The translations under genes and the position numbers were made by a program. 44,223 bases of DNA from positions 1-44,223 of the forward strand of contig CAIVAU010000013.1 of assembly GCA_903903925.1 (NCBI GenBank), in the 5' to 3' direction. Source of the DNA: an uncultured cyanobacterium. GTDB taxonomy: Bacteria > Cyanobacteriota > Cyanobacteriia > Cyanobacteriales > Nostocaceae. The notes beneath the pieces are model-generated. The model was given only the letters and a program-made list of their open reading frames with translations. It did no database searches and was not told where the DNA came from. This document shows positions 16,793 to 26,165 of this stretch, piece after piece; the stretch's first letter is position 1, and every line of letters starts with the position of its first letter.

Positions 16793-18187
16793 TTAGTTTT
16801 TCTGAATTCCATAACAAAAACGACCAATTAACCAATTATTATTTTCACTCTTATTGGATTTTCCTGCCTGTAGTGTTTCTGTTCTATTTTTCAGTCCAAT
16901 TAAAAATTCCTCCAAATTATGTGTTTTTGAGCCATCTTGCTCATCGCTTCTGGATTGCCAGTCCCATTCTTTCCACCAAATAGGTGCTTGTAAAACCTGA
17001 GCAAAGACATCAAATTTAAATTTATAAACACCTGGATTTGGAAATTTACCAGGTTCAATCAGTACCGAAAAAGTTAACTGATTTTTATCACTGATTTTCC
17101 AATTTTGCAATTTAATAATACTATTAACATCTGAACTATTAACGGCTTTAAACTTTTTATCAAATTGGTCAAACTTTTCAACTTCGACTTTTGAAGTAAT
17201 AAAGTTTTTATCAGTATTAATAAATAAGCTATATTGAGCCGGAGAAAAAGGCACACTATAATCAATCGTAAAACTTTCCTTTTGCCGATTGTCTATTTGC
17301 AAGAGTTCAGAGGGAGTATTATCCTTCGTGACAGAAACTCTATCTTTGACAAGAGAGATAGGTCGAGTAACCAATTTAGGTATACTTACTGGCAAAGTTT
17401 CTAAAGTTGAGATATTTTGAATTATCTTCTCAGGATAAAAAATCATTAAATTACTATTAGCAATTAACCGCTGTGAATCAAATTTTTGTAATTGCTCAAA
17501 GTAATATTGAATATCGTTATATCGGCCTAAAAACAGAATGTAGAATGGTCTAAACTTCTCAGATGTATTTCCAGAATTGTATGCAAAGCTTTTTAGATTA
17601 TTTAGCTCTTCTACATACAAATTCCCATTAAACTCGCTTTTAATCGCCCAAATACCAACCGCATAATCTTTTTTATCTTCATTAAAGTAAGCATCTTGTA
17701 TTTTTTTATTTAGCTTAGTGACATCACCGCTATTTTGTTCTAAATCGGTTACAATAACCGTCATCTTATTCTCATCTTTTGCTGGAGCAATAATGGCAGC
17801 ATCAATGGGACTAGATACACCTTTGAATTTGGCATTACTGCCATCATAAAATACGGGAACTCCTGTATAACTATAATATTCACTTCCTGTAATCTTTTGG
17901 TTGGGATTACCAATGCGATAGTATTCAACTGGTAATTTACCAGTTAATTCAAATACGTTTCTAATAGCATTTAAAGCTTTGACATAATTAGTTTTTCCAT
18001 CTTTGACATACCCCAGCATGGAACCACTACCATCAACATAAATCGCTACCTTAAGATTATCAGACTTAGAAGAGTAACTATTAACAACAGGTTTTTCACA
18101 GGTTAACTTATCCTTAACAGCGACTGGGGTGCAAGATGTCACAAAAAATATTACAAGTGCTACAACAAACCATCTAGATTCCATCAT
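16793..18187 (-). CDS. vWA-domain lipoprotein
   Basis: A 464-residue secreted lipoprotein. A hydrophobic signal (about 6-18) ends in a lipobox-like VTSC with C19 as the lipid site. A von Willebrand A domain (about 45-230) has the MIDAS motif DGSGS (D52, S54, S56) and a later VIVTDLEQN with D148. The C-terminal half (about 250-440) is rich in beta-strand-like segments and unrecognised. The ATG at 18187 follows GGAAAAAAA. It is divergent from the tubulin/actin-like operon that starts at 18975; between them lies an IS5-type remnant, so the promoter region has been disturbed. I infer it is a component of that system that faces outside the cytoplasmic membrane. Confidence 0.8.
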   Translation of the reverse strand: MMESRWFVVALVIFFVTSCTPVAVKDKLTCEKPVVNSYSSKSDNLKVAIYVDGSGSMLGYVKDGKTNYVKALNAIRNVFELTGKLPVEYYRIGNPNQKITGSEYYSYTGVPVFYDGSNAKFKGVSSPIDAAIIAPAKDENKMTVIVTDLEQNSGDVTKLNKKIQDAYFNEDKKDYAVGIWAIKSEFNGNLYVEELNNLKSFAYNSGNTSEKFRPFYILFLGRYNDIQYYFEQLQKFDSQRLIANSNLMIFYPEKIIQNISTLETLPVSIPKLVTRPISLVKDRVSVTKDNTPSELLQIDNRQKESFTIDYSVPFSPAQYSLFINTDKNFITSKVEVEKFDQFDKKFKAVNSSDVNSIIKLQNWKISDKNQLTFSVLIEPGKFPNPGVYKFKFDVFAQVLQAPIWWKEWDWQSRSDEQDGSKTHNLEEFLIGLKNRTETLQAGKSNKSENNNWLIGRFCYGIQKN

Positions 18188-18303
18188 TTTTTTTCCTGAA
18201 TAAATATTAGCTATAGGAGGGTCTTTGAAAAGTCGGACAAGTTGTAAAAAGCTCTCTCAGTATAAGCTGTAAATAGATAATAGACAGCACTCCTGTGAGC
18301 AAC

Positions 18304-18794
18304 ATGAGTAAAGCATACCCCAGTAATTTGACCCATGCCCAATACGAATTTCTGAGTGACATGATTCCAGAACCCAAACCTGGTGGAAGCGGGCAATTTA
18401 TGACAGTAGATACCTTGGGGTTAGTCTTGCGGGTCTTAGTCACGGCAGCGAATATAGGTGAGCGTGAAGGTGGTAAGTAAGTTCTCAAACGAGTCAAGCA
18501 GTCTCAGGAGCAAGTATGTCGTTTGACAAGCAATTTGGGTGGATGGCGGCTTTGACGGTGAGCCTTTCATGCAGTGGGTGATGGATTTTTGTCGTTGGAT
18601 TGTACAGGTCGTTCCGCGACCAGAACAGACAAAGGGCTTTGTCCTGCTCAAAAAACGTTGGGTGGTGGAGCGTACTTACGAGAAAGTTGATGGGGTGCCG
18701 ACGATTGGTTAGAGACTATGAGTTATTGCCCGAAACATCGGAGACGTTTATTTACCTTGCCATGATCCGGATCATGGTGAGGCGACTGGCATAA
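18304..18794 (+). pseudogene. IS5-family transposase remnant
   Basis: Pieces of one transposase follow in order: an N-terminal SKAYPSNLTHAQYEFLS and PEPKPGG segment, then a jump to VDTLGLVLRVLVTAANIGER, then WVDGGFDGEPF-like sequence, then GFVLLKKRWVVERT and finally RRLVRDYELLPETSE to the stop at 18794. The frame changes at least twice and the middle of the gene is deleted. It lies exactly between the vWA lipoprotein gene and the divergent operon. No clear terminal inverted repeats were found. Confidence 0.8.
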
Positions 18795-18974
18795 AATTTG
18801 ACCCCTCAAAACTTTTCAAACATCCTCTAAAGTTTCAGTAATTTTACGGTACTTTCAGCCGCTAGAGAGATAGCAAAATATTGAGTATATCAAAAAATAT
18901 AGGTGCTTTGTTTAAACACAAGATTTACGCAAAATATCAAGAATCTGAATGCAAAAAAACAATAAGGAGAGCTA

Positions 18975-19448
18975 ATGAAGCCGTGGGAAATAATTAGGAT
19001 CATCATTTTTAGCGTTATTGGTGCTGCACTCATGTTTTTGGGGCAGCGACTTATATACGAAAATCAAATTATACCTATCCAAAAGATACCTTTTGATACT
19101 TGGCTTGGCAGTGACTATATCACAGCATCACTAATCATGTTTGGGGTTTCTATGCTCTCAACCATTATTTGGTGTGTATTAGCAGCTACCAACCGATTTA
19201 CTAATGGAAATAGTACTGGTTTTTGGACTTTGACTTGGTGGTTATTAGGACTGCTACCAATGGCTAGCATTGGTTTTACTGTGTTTTACATTAACAGAAG
19301 CGACGAAGCTCAGTTTTCTCTAATGGGATTTTTCCTCTTAGATGCTGTATGGCTGTATTGGTTAAGTACAGCTACTAGTTCTCCTGAAGTAGTGAAATAT
19401 ATTCCACCAGGAGCTTTTTTTATACGTCATAAGCTGATGGGAGATTAA
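18975..19448 (+). CDS. Four-helix membrane protein of the tubulin-like operon
   Basis: A 157-residue protein with four predicted membrane helices (about 8-24, 52-72, 83-105 and 115-132) and a short cytoplasmic-type tail. A clear ribosome binding site (AAGGAG) precedes the ATG. No family recognised. It is the first gene of the operon; the tubulin-like gene starts three bases after its stop and uses a GGGAG ribosome binding site that lies inside its last codons, so translation is coupled. I infer it anchors the system to the membrane. Confidence 0.8.
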   Translation: MKPWEIIRIIIFSVIGAALMFLGQRLIYENQIIPIQKIPFDTWLGSDYITASLIMFGVSMLSTIIWCVLAATNRFTNGNSTGFWTLTWWLLGLLPMASIGFTVFYINRSDEAQFSLMGFFLLDAVWLYWLSTATSSPEVVKYIPPGAFFIRHKLMGD

Positions 19449-19451
19449 TAA

Positions 19452-20939
19452 ATGTCAATTTATGTAATTGGGATTGGCGGTACAGGTGCTAAGTGCATAG
19501 AAGCTATTATTCAATTAGCAGCAATAGGGTTATTTAGCGAAGAAACCCTACATATATTATTTGTTGATGCTGACGAAAATAATGGCAATTTAGAACGGTC
19601 GCTCAAAAGCCTAAAAATTTATCAAGATTGCCATAACTTAAGTCTGGCAGATAAACATCCCTGGATGAAAACCAAAATTGAATCCTTTGGTTTATGGTCG
19701 CCATTTGCTAACACCAGCATCAATAACAATCTTGGTTCATTCTTTGAATACAACATTCTCAAAGATGACGAACCAGCGTTAGGTAATTTATTTGATGTTC
19801 TTTATACTTCAGAAGAGCGAGATGCTAATTTAGATGTTGGTTTTCGCGGTAGACCAGCGATTGGCGCTGCGGTGATGAGTCAAGTTAAACTCGATTTAGA
19901 CTATGACTCATGGGGAAAAATGATGAATCAACTGCAAAAGGACACAGGAGCAGGAAAGCGCCCAAAAGTATTTTTATGTGGATCGATTTTTGGCGGTACA
20001 GGTGCTTCTGGATTACCAACACTTGGGCGTTTAATTCATAATAATTTAGAGAATCTAAGAATCAGAAGCAAAATTGATCTGGGCTGCTTATTTGTCTTAC
20101 CTTATTTCGGTTTTACCTCTACCTTGGGATACAATTTAGAGACAGTATATGCTCGTTCTGAACAGTTTTTGCTGAATACGGAAGCAGCACTGCGTTACTA
20201 TGGCAGTCAAACACAAGAAACTTTTGACACTGTATATTTGTTGGGTAATCAAAATTTATCTCCGGTTAAAAAATTTAGTGTTGGCAAAAATACACAATGC
20301 AACGACCCCCATTTTATTGAATTCTATGGCGCTTTAGCCGCACGAGAATTTTTATTAAACCCAACTCACGGACAGAAAAAAGTTGTTTTGATGAATCGGG
20401 AAAAGCTGAAAAATCTTACCTGGAAAGATATTCCCGACCAGAAAGAAGTTAATGTAGAATTAGTCAACGCTACTCGTTTTAGTTTTACTTGGTTAGCTGA
20501 TATTGCTCCAAAATTAGCAGAAGCGAAACGAATTGGAGTTAAAGATTTTCAGCGAGGTATAGAAGGTGCTTGGTTTGTTAAATTTTTCCCTGAGCGTGGT
20601 CAGAAAAAAGAAGTAGATTTTAATGATCAAGATCAGCAAAGAGCTATAGAAATAATTACTGAATGGTGTCGAGATTATTTACGCTGGTTGTCACAAGTTC
20701 ATCAATGCGTTGACGAAAAAATTCAATTATTCAATGCTAATTATTTCATTAATAGTAACTTGATGCCTCAGAATTTATCAGATTTGATTGCTGGGCAAGG
20801 TGACAGTCGAGGCAAAGACCAAAAATCAAAAGATACAATTCAAAAACTTAAAGAACGTTTGCATCCTCCAGCTATCAGTCTGCCCAATCAAGGCATATTA
20901 GGACTTGCAAAAGCTTTATATCTTGTTTCTCGATTATAG
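19452..20939 (+). CDS. Tubulin/FtsZ-fold GTPase-like protein (Tubulin_2 type)
   Basis: A 495-residue protein with the nucleotide-binding landmarks of the tubulin/FtsZ fold: an N-terminal GIGGTGAKC loop (7-15), VDADENN after strand 2 (38-44) and the tubulin signature FGGTGASG (180-187). The rest diverges strongly from FtsZ, and I cannot see the T7 catalytic motif NxDxxD, so GTP hydrolysis and polymerisation are open questions. It fits the Tubulin_2-type families that were predicted from genome context to remodel membranes. It starts 3 bases after the membrane-protein gene and is followed 14 bases later by the actin-like gene. Confidence 0.85.
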   Translation: MSIYVIGIGGTGAKCIEAIIQLAAIGLFSEETLHILFVDADENNGNLERSLKSLKIYQDCHNLSLADKHPWMKTKIESFGLWSPFANTSINNNLGSFFEYNILKDDEPALGNLFDVLYTSEERDANLDVGFRGRPAIGAAVMSQVKLDLDYDSWGKMMNQLQKDTGAGKRPKVFLCGSIFGGTGASGLPTLGRLIHNNLENLRIRSKIDLGCLFVLPYFGFTSTLGYNLETVYARSEQFLLNTEAALRYYGSQTQETFDTVYLLGNQNLSPVKKFSVGKNTQCNDPHFIEFYGALAAREFLLNPTHGQKKVVLMNREKLKNLTWKDIPDQKEVNVELVNATRFSFTWLADIAPKLAEAKRIGVKDFQRGIEGAWFVKFFPERGQKKEVDFNDQDQQRAIEIITEWCRDYLRWLSQVHQCVDEKIQLFNANYFINSNLMPQNLSDLIAGQGDSRGKDQKSKDTIQKLKERLHPPAISLPNQGILGLAKALYLVSRL

Positions 20940-20953
20940 AAGGAAAGTTAATA

Positions 20954-23900
20954 ATGACCAGTGCATATACTACCAACCAGTCTGCTTTATTGCTACCAAA
21001 ACTCAAAGATGATTGTGATGTAAAATCTGGGAATCCTGGTATTTGGGATTCTCAAGCAACAAAGGCTTTTAACGATGTTGCCTCCAGCCTAGATTACAAA
21101 GCACCAGGAGAGGTTAAAAGCGTTAGTTCAGTTCCCACAGTGTGGGCACGTCCCTTATCAATGGAAATGGCATTACATAACGATGCTTATCCGATTCGGG
21201 AACAAATGATTGTTCAATGGCAGGGAATGTTAGCAGCATTAGCATTAGCAGAGGTGCGCGGTTTTCCGATTAAAGCCCAACTTTTGGAACTGGGGACAAA
21301 AAAAGGTTCTCATGTCTTTGCCCGTTCTCTTTATGAACTATTACCAGATGATGGTAACAGACTTTATACATTTAATGATAGAAAACATCCTTGGGAAGAT
21401 CTTTATATTTTTACTTGGAATAATCAACCCGTAGGGATGACTTCTCCAAGTACATTAGTTGTCCCTTCTGAACAAGGGATTTGGGATGGTTTGGCTTGGT
21501 GGAATGCTAATACATTGCAGTTCCAACCAGTACATGATTATCTCAATAATCCCGAAAAAGCTCAACTAGTATTTTGGTTAGATAATCTTCGCAGAGAAAT
21601 TAAAGGGCATAACGGCGATAGTAAAGCTGTTGACAGAATTGTTGGTTTAGTCAATGGGTTTATTAATAGTTTAGGTGTGACATCTACACCTAATGTTCAA
21701 TTTAGTGATAATCTCGCTTTTTTTGACATAGAAATAAATCGAGGAGCATTAGTTGCTCTCAATCTTCCTGTTAAGGTTGAATCACAAGAATCTAATGTTC
21801 GGGTTATTCCGAGTTTAGGTAAACCCAATCTTCCCCCACTTTTGATTATTGATTCAGCTATTGCTACTGCTTGGAATGAACCACCACAAAATATTTGGGT
21901 TTATGAAGGTAAAACTCTAGCAGCTTTCCGTCCTGAAGATTTAGAAATTTGGAACAAGAGCAGAAAAGTAATTTGTCTACAATCAAAAGATTTATTTTTA
22001 CCAGATTTAAAATTTATTGACGAAGAGGGAATTTTACCAGGCGCTTTACTTCCAGAAGGTACACAAAATTTATTATTTAAAGGAAGAAATATTACACCTC
22101 TAATTCCTTTAAATTCGATTTTGGTAAACTACTTCACACCAGAAGATTTAACGAGGAAACTGAAACTACAACTGGTTAATAATGGTGCTGGAGGTTCACA
22201 GATTCGGGTAACTTTAACCCTACCTCTTTATGGAGTCAAAGGAGGAAAAGCACCACAAAACTTCTTTTTAATCAAAGACTATCCTCTGCTAGAGGAAAAC
22301 ATTATTTACCAAGTGCCTGTTTTAGAGGTATGGCCTGACTTCCGTGCTGAAGGTTGGAAGGAATATTACGGATTTTACTATGATGCTGAATATGGGGAAG
22401 AAACATTTCAGATTAGTTTCCCTACAGCCACAGTTAAGAATATTCATAGCTTCAAAGAAGGTAAAGGCTTCTATCAAGTAGTACGGTTAGAAGAATTTCC
22501 AAATTACATTGAGTGTAAAGATATTTATACTAACACTATTGGTCTGATTCTATTGCAGACTCCAGAACAAATTAGTATCAATGGTGAATGGGTTGTTGGT
22601 GTTGACTTTGGCACTTCTTTTACTAATGTTTATGTCAATAAAAATGACAGAGTTGTAGAGCGTCTAAATTTAGAAAACCTACACAAAAAAGTTACAGACG
22701 TTTCTATTGATACTCGCTTTCCTGTTTTGTTTGAGTTCTTTATTCCTGAAAGTTTTATTCCCATAGATAAACCTTTCCCAATGTCCACTGTATTAACAAC
22801 TAGGGGTAAAACAAACGCCAGAGATGAAGATTCTTCTCCAATTTTTGATGGTAGGCTTTACGTTCCTGACCGTAATCGGTTTTCACCTCAAGAAACATGG
22901 ATTAAAACTAATCTCAAGTGGTCAGATAATCGGTCAGATAATCAACTATTTTTGAAACATTTGGCACTACATATTTCAGCTATGGCTGCTAAAAATGGTG
23001 TTAAAAAAATTCAGTGGTCTTTATCATTCCCTTCAGCTTTTTCCTCTAAAGAACAACAGAATTATGCAATTAATTGGCAAAGATTAACTGAACAACTGGA
23101 AGCAAAAACAGGAATTCAACATAGCAGTCCAGGTAAAGATAATACTACTTATTTCCGTACTGAAAGTTTAGCAGTTGCTCAATATTTTGCTGAAAATGAA
23201 GGACACGATCTGGTAAGTACCACTTGTATTGATATAGGGGGTGGGACATCAGATATTTCTATTTGGCAAGATGACAAGCTATTGCATCAATGTTCTGTAC
23301 AGTTAGCAGGCCGCGATCTGTTCTCTCAATTTATTGAGATGAATCCTAACTTCCTGAAAATTTTTGAACTTAATACTAATGATTGGACAAAAATAAAAGG
23401 GTCGGCTTTCAATGCCAAACTAGATGTCTGGATGCGTCTAGAAGCTGCTACTTGGTTAGAGAAAAAGAGAGATACTTTTGAGGAAAACCCAGACTTTCAA
23501 GGACTAGTTCGCCTGATGGCAATTGGTGTATCTGGCTTGTACTTCTATGTTGGTCAAATTCTCTCAGTTTTACACCAAGAGAGTAAATATACTCTTGATG
23601 AAATTACTCCAGTATATATAGGAGGTAATGCTTCTCGGTTATTGCATTGGCTGGCAGAGGGAGGTAGATTTGACCGGAATTCACAAATAAATAGCTTACT
23701 CAGTCGGATGATGAGTGTAGCTTCTGGTTTTCCTGATACAGAACAACTTACACGCCTGAGTCAAAACCCAAAAGATGAAGTTGCTTGTGGTCTAGTTTTG
23801 AGAGATAGAAAATTACAGGGATTAGATAGAAGAGAAATAGATCATGTAATTACTGGTGAAGATTGTAAAATTAACGATCAAGAGTTTGGTTGGCAAAAAC

Positions 23901-24229
23901 GATTAGATTTTAGAGGAAAAAGTATTAGTAAATATGAAATTCCTGAATTAACTCAGTTAAAGTTATTTCTTACTAGTTTTCATGCTAGTTTAGATGATTT
24001 AAGGATTGATAGTATTCAACCATTACAAGGTTATGAATTTGAACAGGAATATCCAGATGATCCTGATGCAGAATATAATCAAAAGCTCTGGCGGGAAACA
24101 GAAAGAGAACTCAGAAATTCTTTAAATGCGATTAGAGGTGGTGTTGATGATATTCGTGAAGAACCGCCTTTTATTCTTGGGCTAAAAGCATTACTTAGGG
24201 TTTTAGGTAAAAGGTGGGCTGGTAAATAA
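20954..24229 (+). CDS. Large actin/Hsp70-fold ATPase with unknown N-terminal half
   Basis: A 1091-residue protein. About residues 1-540 are unrecognised, with no membrane helix. From about 545 to 960 it has the ATPase motifs of the actin/Hsp70 superfamily: phosphate-1 VVGVDFGTSFTNVYV (about 546-560), phosphate-2 CIDIGGGTSDISIW (about 756-769) and the adenosine motif YIGGNASRLL (about 887-896). The final ~130 residues are acidic and charged. The architecture, a long N-terminal extension before the ATPase core, differs from DnaK, MreB and ParM; the large SrfB-type proteins are a possible distant comparison. A ribosome binding site (AAGGAAAG) precedes the ATG, and the gene lies 14 bases after the tubulin-like gene. 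Confidence 0.85.
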   Translation: MTSAYTTNQSALLLPKLKDDCDVKSGNPGIWDSQATKAFNDVASSLDYKAPGEVKSVSSVPTVWARPLSMEMALHNDAYPIREQMIVQWQGMLAALALAEVRGFPIKAQLLELGTKKGSHVFARSLYELLPDDGNRLYTFNDRKHPWEDLYIFTWNNQPVGMTSPSTLVVPSEQGIWDGLAWWNANTLQFQPVHDYLNNPEKAQLVFWLDNLRREIKGHNGDSKAVDRIVGLVNGFINSLGVTSTPNVQFSDNLAFFDIEINRGALVALNLPVKVESQESNVRVIPSLGKPNLPPLLIIDSAIATAWNEPPQNIWVYEGKTLAAFRPEDLEIWNKSRKVICLQSKDLFLPDLKFIDEEGILPGALLPEGTQNLLFKGRNITPLIPLNSILVNYFTPEDLTRKLKLQLVNNGAGGSQIRVTLTLPLYGVKGGKAPQNFFLIKDYPLLEENIIYQVPVLEVWPDFRAEGWKEYYGFYYDAEYGEETFQISFPTATVKNIHSFKEGKGFYQVVRLEEFPNYIECKDIYTNTIGLILLQTPEQISINGEWVVGVDFGTSFTNVYVNKNDRVVERLNLENLHKKVTDVSIDTRFPVLFEFFIPESFIPIDKPFPMSTVLTTRGKTNARDEDSSPIFDGRLYVPDRNRFSPQETWIKTNLKWSDNRSDNQLFLKHLALHISAMAAKNGVKKIQWSLSFPSAFSSKEQQNYAINWQRLTEQLEAKTGIQHSSPGKDNTTYFRTESLAVAQYFAENEGHDLVSTTCIDIGGGTSDISIWQDDKLLHQCSVQLAGRDLFSQFIEMNPNFLKIFELNTNDWTKIKGSAFNAKLDVWMRLEAATWLEKKRDTFEENPDFQGLVRLMAIGVSGLYFYVGQILSVLHQESKYTLDEITPVYIGGNASRLLHWLAEGGRFDRNSQINSLLSRMMSVASGFPDTEQLTRLSQNPKDEVACGLVLRDRKLQGLDRREIDHVITGEDCKINDQEFGWQKRLDFRGKSISKYEIPELTQLKLFLTSFHASLDDLRIDSIQPLQGYEFEQEYPDDPDAEYNQKLWRETERELRNSLNAIRGGVDDIREEPPFILGLKALLRVLGKRWAGK

Positions 24230-24248
24230 CAATAAATTTATAAAATAT

Positions 24249-24266
24249 GGGCGATGAAATTCGCCC
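24249..24266 (+). other. Intercistronic hairpin
   Basis: GGGCGA and TCGCCC form a 6-base-pair stem with a 6-base loop in the 65-base gap after the actin-like gene. No T-run follows, so it is more likely an RNA-processing or stability element than a terminator. It divides the operon into the motor genes and the four repeat-domain genes. Confidence 0.45.
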
Positions 24267-24294
24267 AAACTAATTATACTCAAAGGTGAAAAAT

Positions 24295-25137
24295 ATGGGA
24301 CAGCAAATTTGTAGAGTCTGTGGTACAGAAAATCCTGAAGGTGAAATTGAATGCAAAATATGTCATTGGCCTATCAGTGCTGATAGTCCAGATGATAGAG
24401 AACAAAAAATACTAAAGTGGGCGCAAAATACATGGGAATCACACTCTAAAATTCAACAGGAATTAGAGCATTTAAAAAGACAAAATACTAACTATAGTAA
24501 TTTCTCTTCATCAGCACTAGAAAATTCTTTACAATCTTTAGTAGATCATCAATTATCACAAATAAGTTTACTACAAGATCAAAATAATTACTTAAGGCAA
24601 TTATCTTCAGAAGTTACTTATATTAAAGAACAGTTTCCTTCAAGTTATTCTGCTTTTAAGCAAGCACAAAATCAAGAATCTGTCAGTAGCGAAGAAGGTT
24701 TATATAGTCAGGTATCTGAGGAAGATAATACAAATATATTAGAATCTGAAATTAGCCAATTAAATGATACTCCAGAAGCTATGAGAATAGTGGAAAATTA
24801 CAACCAACTAATAGATTTTCCAGATAGACTAGAAGTTTCAGAAACAGATAATAGTAAATCTGAACGCAGGACTGGTAATAAATCATCAGCTATTTTTGAA
24901 CGCAGTAAAAGTAAACGGGGTCAATACTGGGTAACTAATCATACTTATTTAGTACCTAAACGCAATCAGAAAATAAATGAATTTAATTATGAAACAGTCT
25001 CGATATTCTTTGAATGTCTAAATTATGATAAGCGTTCAACGGATAATTTTATGCTAATAAAACCTGCCAAAGTTACTTGTTTAAATACTGACGAGAAATG
25101 GCAGTTTGAAGAAAGGGGTATTATAGAATTTTTGTAA
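24295..25137 (+). CDS. Zinc-ribbon coiled-coil protein with the shared YW/PAKV domain
   Basis: A 280-residue protein from the ATG at 24295; an in-frame GTG at 24286 lies inside the AAAGGTGA ribosome binding site, so the ATG is preferred. The N-terminus is a zinc ribbon (C6, C9, C20, C23; CxxC-x10-CxxC). Next come a coiled coil (about 45-110), a low-complexity acidic linker and, from about 200, the ~80-residue domain found five times in this operon (GQYWV, FFEC, LIKPAKV, then W-x-F-E-E-x-G-I-I-E-F at the end). The segment TPEAMRIVENYN upstream of the domain is also shared with the gene at 26166. No membrane helix is present, so this member should be cytoplasmic. Confidence 0.75.
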   Translation: MGQQICRVCGTENPEGEIECKICHWPISADSPDDREQKILKWAQNTWESHSKIQQELEHLKRQNTNYSNFSSSALENSLQSLVDHQLSQISLLQDQNNYLRQLSSEVTYIKEQFPSSYSAFKQAQNQESVSSEEGLYSQVSEEDNTNILESEISQLNDTPEAMRIVENYNQLIDFPDRLEVSETDNSKSERRTGNKSSAIFERSKSKRGQYWVTNHTYLVPKRNQKINEFNYETVSIFFECLNYDKRSTDNFMLIKPAKVTCLNTDEKWQFEERGIIEFL

Positions 25138-25153
25138 TCATCATAGGTGAATA

Positions 25154-26152
25154 ATGCGGAAAAATAACATTTTCTTTATCATTGTACCAATAATTTTATC
25201 AATTAATTTCCTTTTAGGAACGGAAATAGCTGCTATCGTTAGGGATACGAATAGTAATAAACACAAGAGCAATGAGCAGACAACACCCCAACAATCAGTA
25301 AAAAGCTATTCAAATCGAAAGGATAAAGTTATTAATGCAAAGCATGATAATTTAGCTCCACAGTCTAAGCAAATAGAATCTCAGATTGGAGAAATGAAAA
25401 ATCAGATAAAAATTTTATTTGTAATTGTATATATTCTTGGGCTTATTATTTTTGTTGTGCTAGTATTATTCTTTTATAATTTTTATCTACCCGTCAATAT
25501 ATCAAATAAAAATGTAAATAATCAGAGCAATCATGATAATAAACCAAAATTTATTGATATAGAGCATTTCCAGATAGAACTAAATGAGATTTCCAAACAG
25601 TTCAAGAAATTCGATGAGCAATTGACAGAATTAAAACTTGGTTATCAAAATCGAAATAATGAAAATTATAAATCTACGTATACAGATGTTATCACAACTC
25701 AATCTGTTAAGCCTATCAAGGAAGCTAGTTATCCCAAAAAAACAGTTAAGACTAATTTGTATTCACCACCTAGTATATCTAATTCTGATAGTAATTTATT
25801 ATTAGCATATAATCTTGATTCTCGTTCTCTTTCCACAAGAACAATCACAGTTTCTGAAAGTGATCACACAGCAGAACAACGTCGTCTTGGCCGTAGTGTT
25901 TCACCTATTCTAGAATTTGATTCTAGAGGAAGTTATTGGATTTTAAAAGAAGGTAACAATGAATATCTTTTTCCCAAAGCAAATTTGAAAATTAATGAAC
26001 ATAACTACAATACCATAGCAACATTTTTTGAATGCGTAGGTTATCAACCTGGTGCTTTAAATAATTTTACTGTTGTTAAATTGGCAAAGGTATCTTCTAT
26101 TGATGAACGGTGGGAGTTAAGGGAAACTGGTCAATTAAATTTTTATCAATAA
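25154..26152 (+). CDS. Two-helix membrane protein with the shared YW/PAKV domain
   Basis: A 332-residue protein with an N-terminal hydrophobic segment (about 7-28), a polar loop of about 60 residues, a second membrane helix (about 91-115), a coiled-coil linker and the shared domain near 250-331 (GSYWIL, LFPK, FFECVGY, VVKLAKV, W-x-L-R-E-x-G-x-L-N-F). KLAKV replaces KPAKV. The predicted topology puts the loop outside and the shared domain in the cytoplasm. A ribosome binding site (AGGTGA) precedes the ATG, 16 bases after the previous stop. Confidence 0.75.
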   Translation: MRKNNIFFIIVPIILSINFLLGTEIAAIVRDTNSNKHKSNEQTTPQQSVKSYSNRKDKVINAKHDNLAPQSKQIESQIGEMKNQIKILFVIVYILGLIIFVVLVLFFYNFYLPVNISNKNVNNQSNHDNKPKFIDIEHFQIELNEISKQFKKFDEQLTELKLGYQNRNNENYKSTYTDVITTQSVKPIKEASYPKKTVKTNLYSPPSISNSDSNLLLAYNLDSRSLSTRTITVSESDHTAEQRRLGRSVSPILEFDSRGSYWILKEGNNEYLFPKANLKINEHNYNTIATFFECVGYQPGALNNFTVVKLAKVSSIDERWELRETGQLNFYQ

Positions 26153-26165
26153 TTTATGAATTGCT

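Noticed and set aside
16793..18187. vWA lipoprotein as the vWA partner of the vMAP-type WD40 protein at 33302
   Set aside because: It is a secreted lipoprotein 15 kb away with no MoxR gene; position ties it to the tubulin-like operon instead.
18207..18651. Minus-strand ORFs opposite the IS5 remnant
   Set aside because: They are antisense shadows of the transposase pieces on the plus strand.
24249..24266. Terminator within the tubulin-like operon
   Set aside because: The hairpin is short and has no following T-run.
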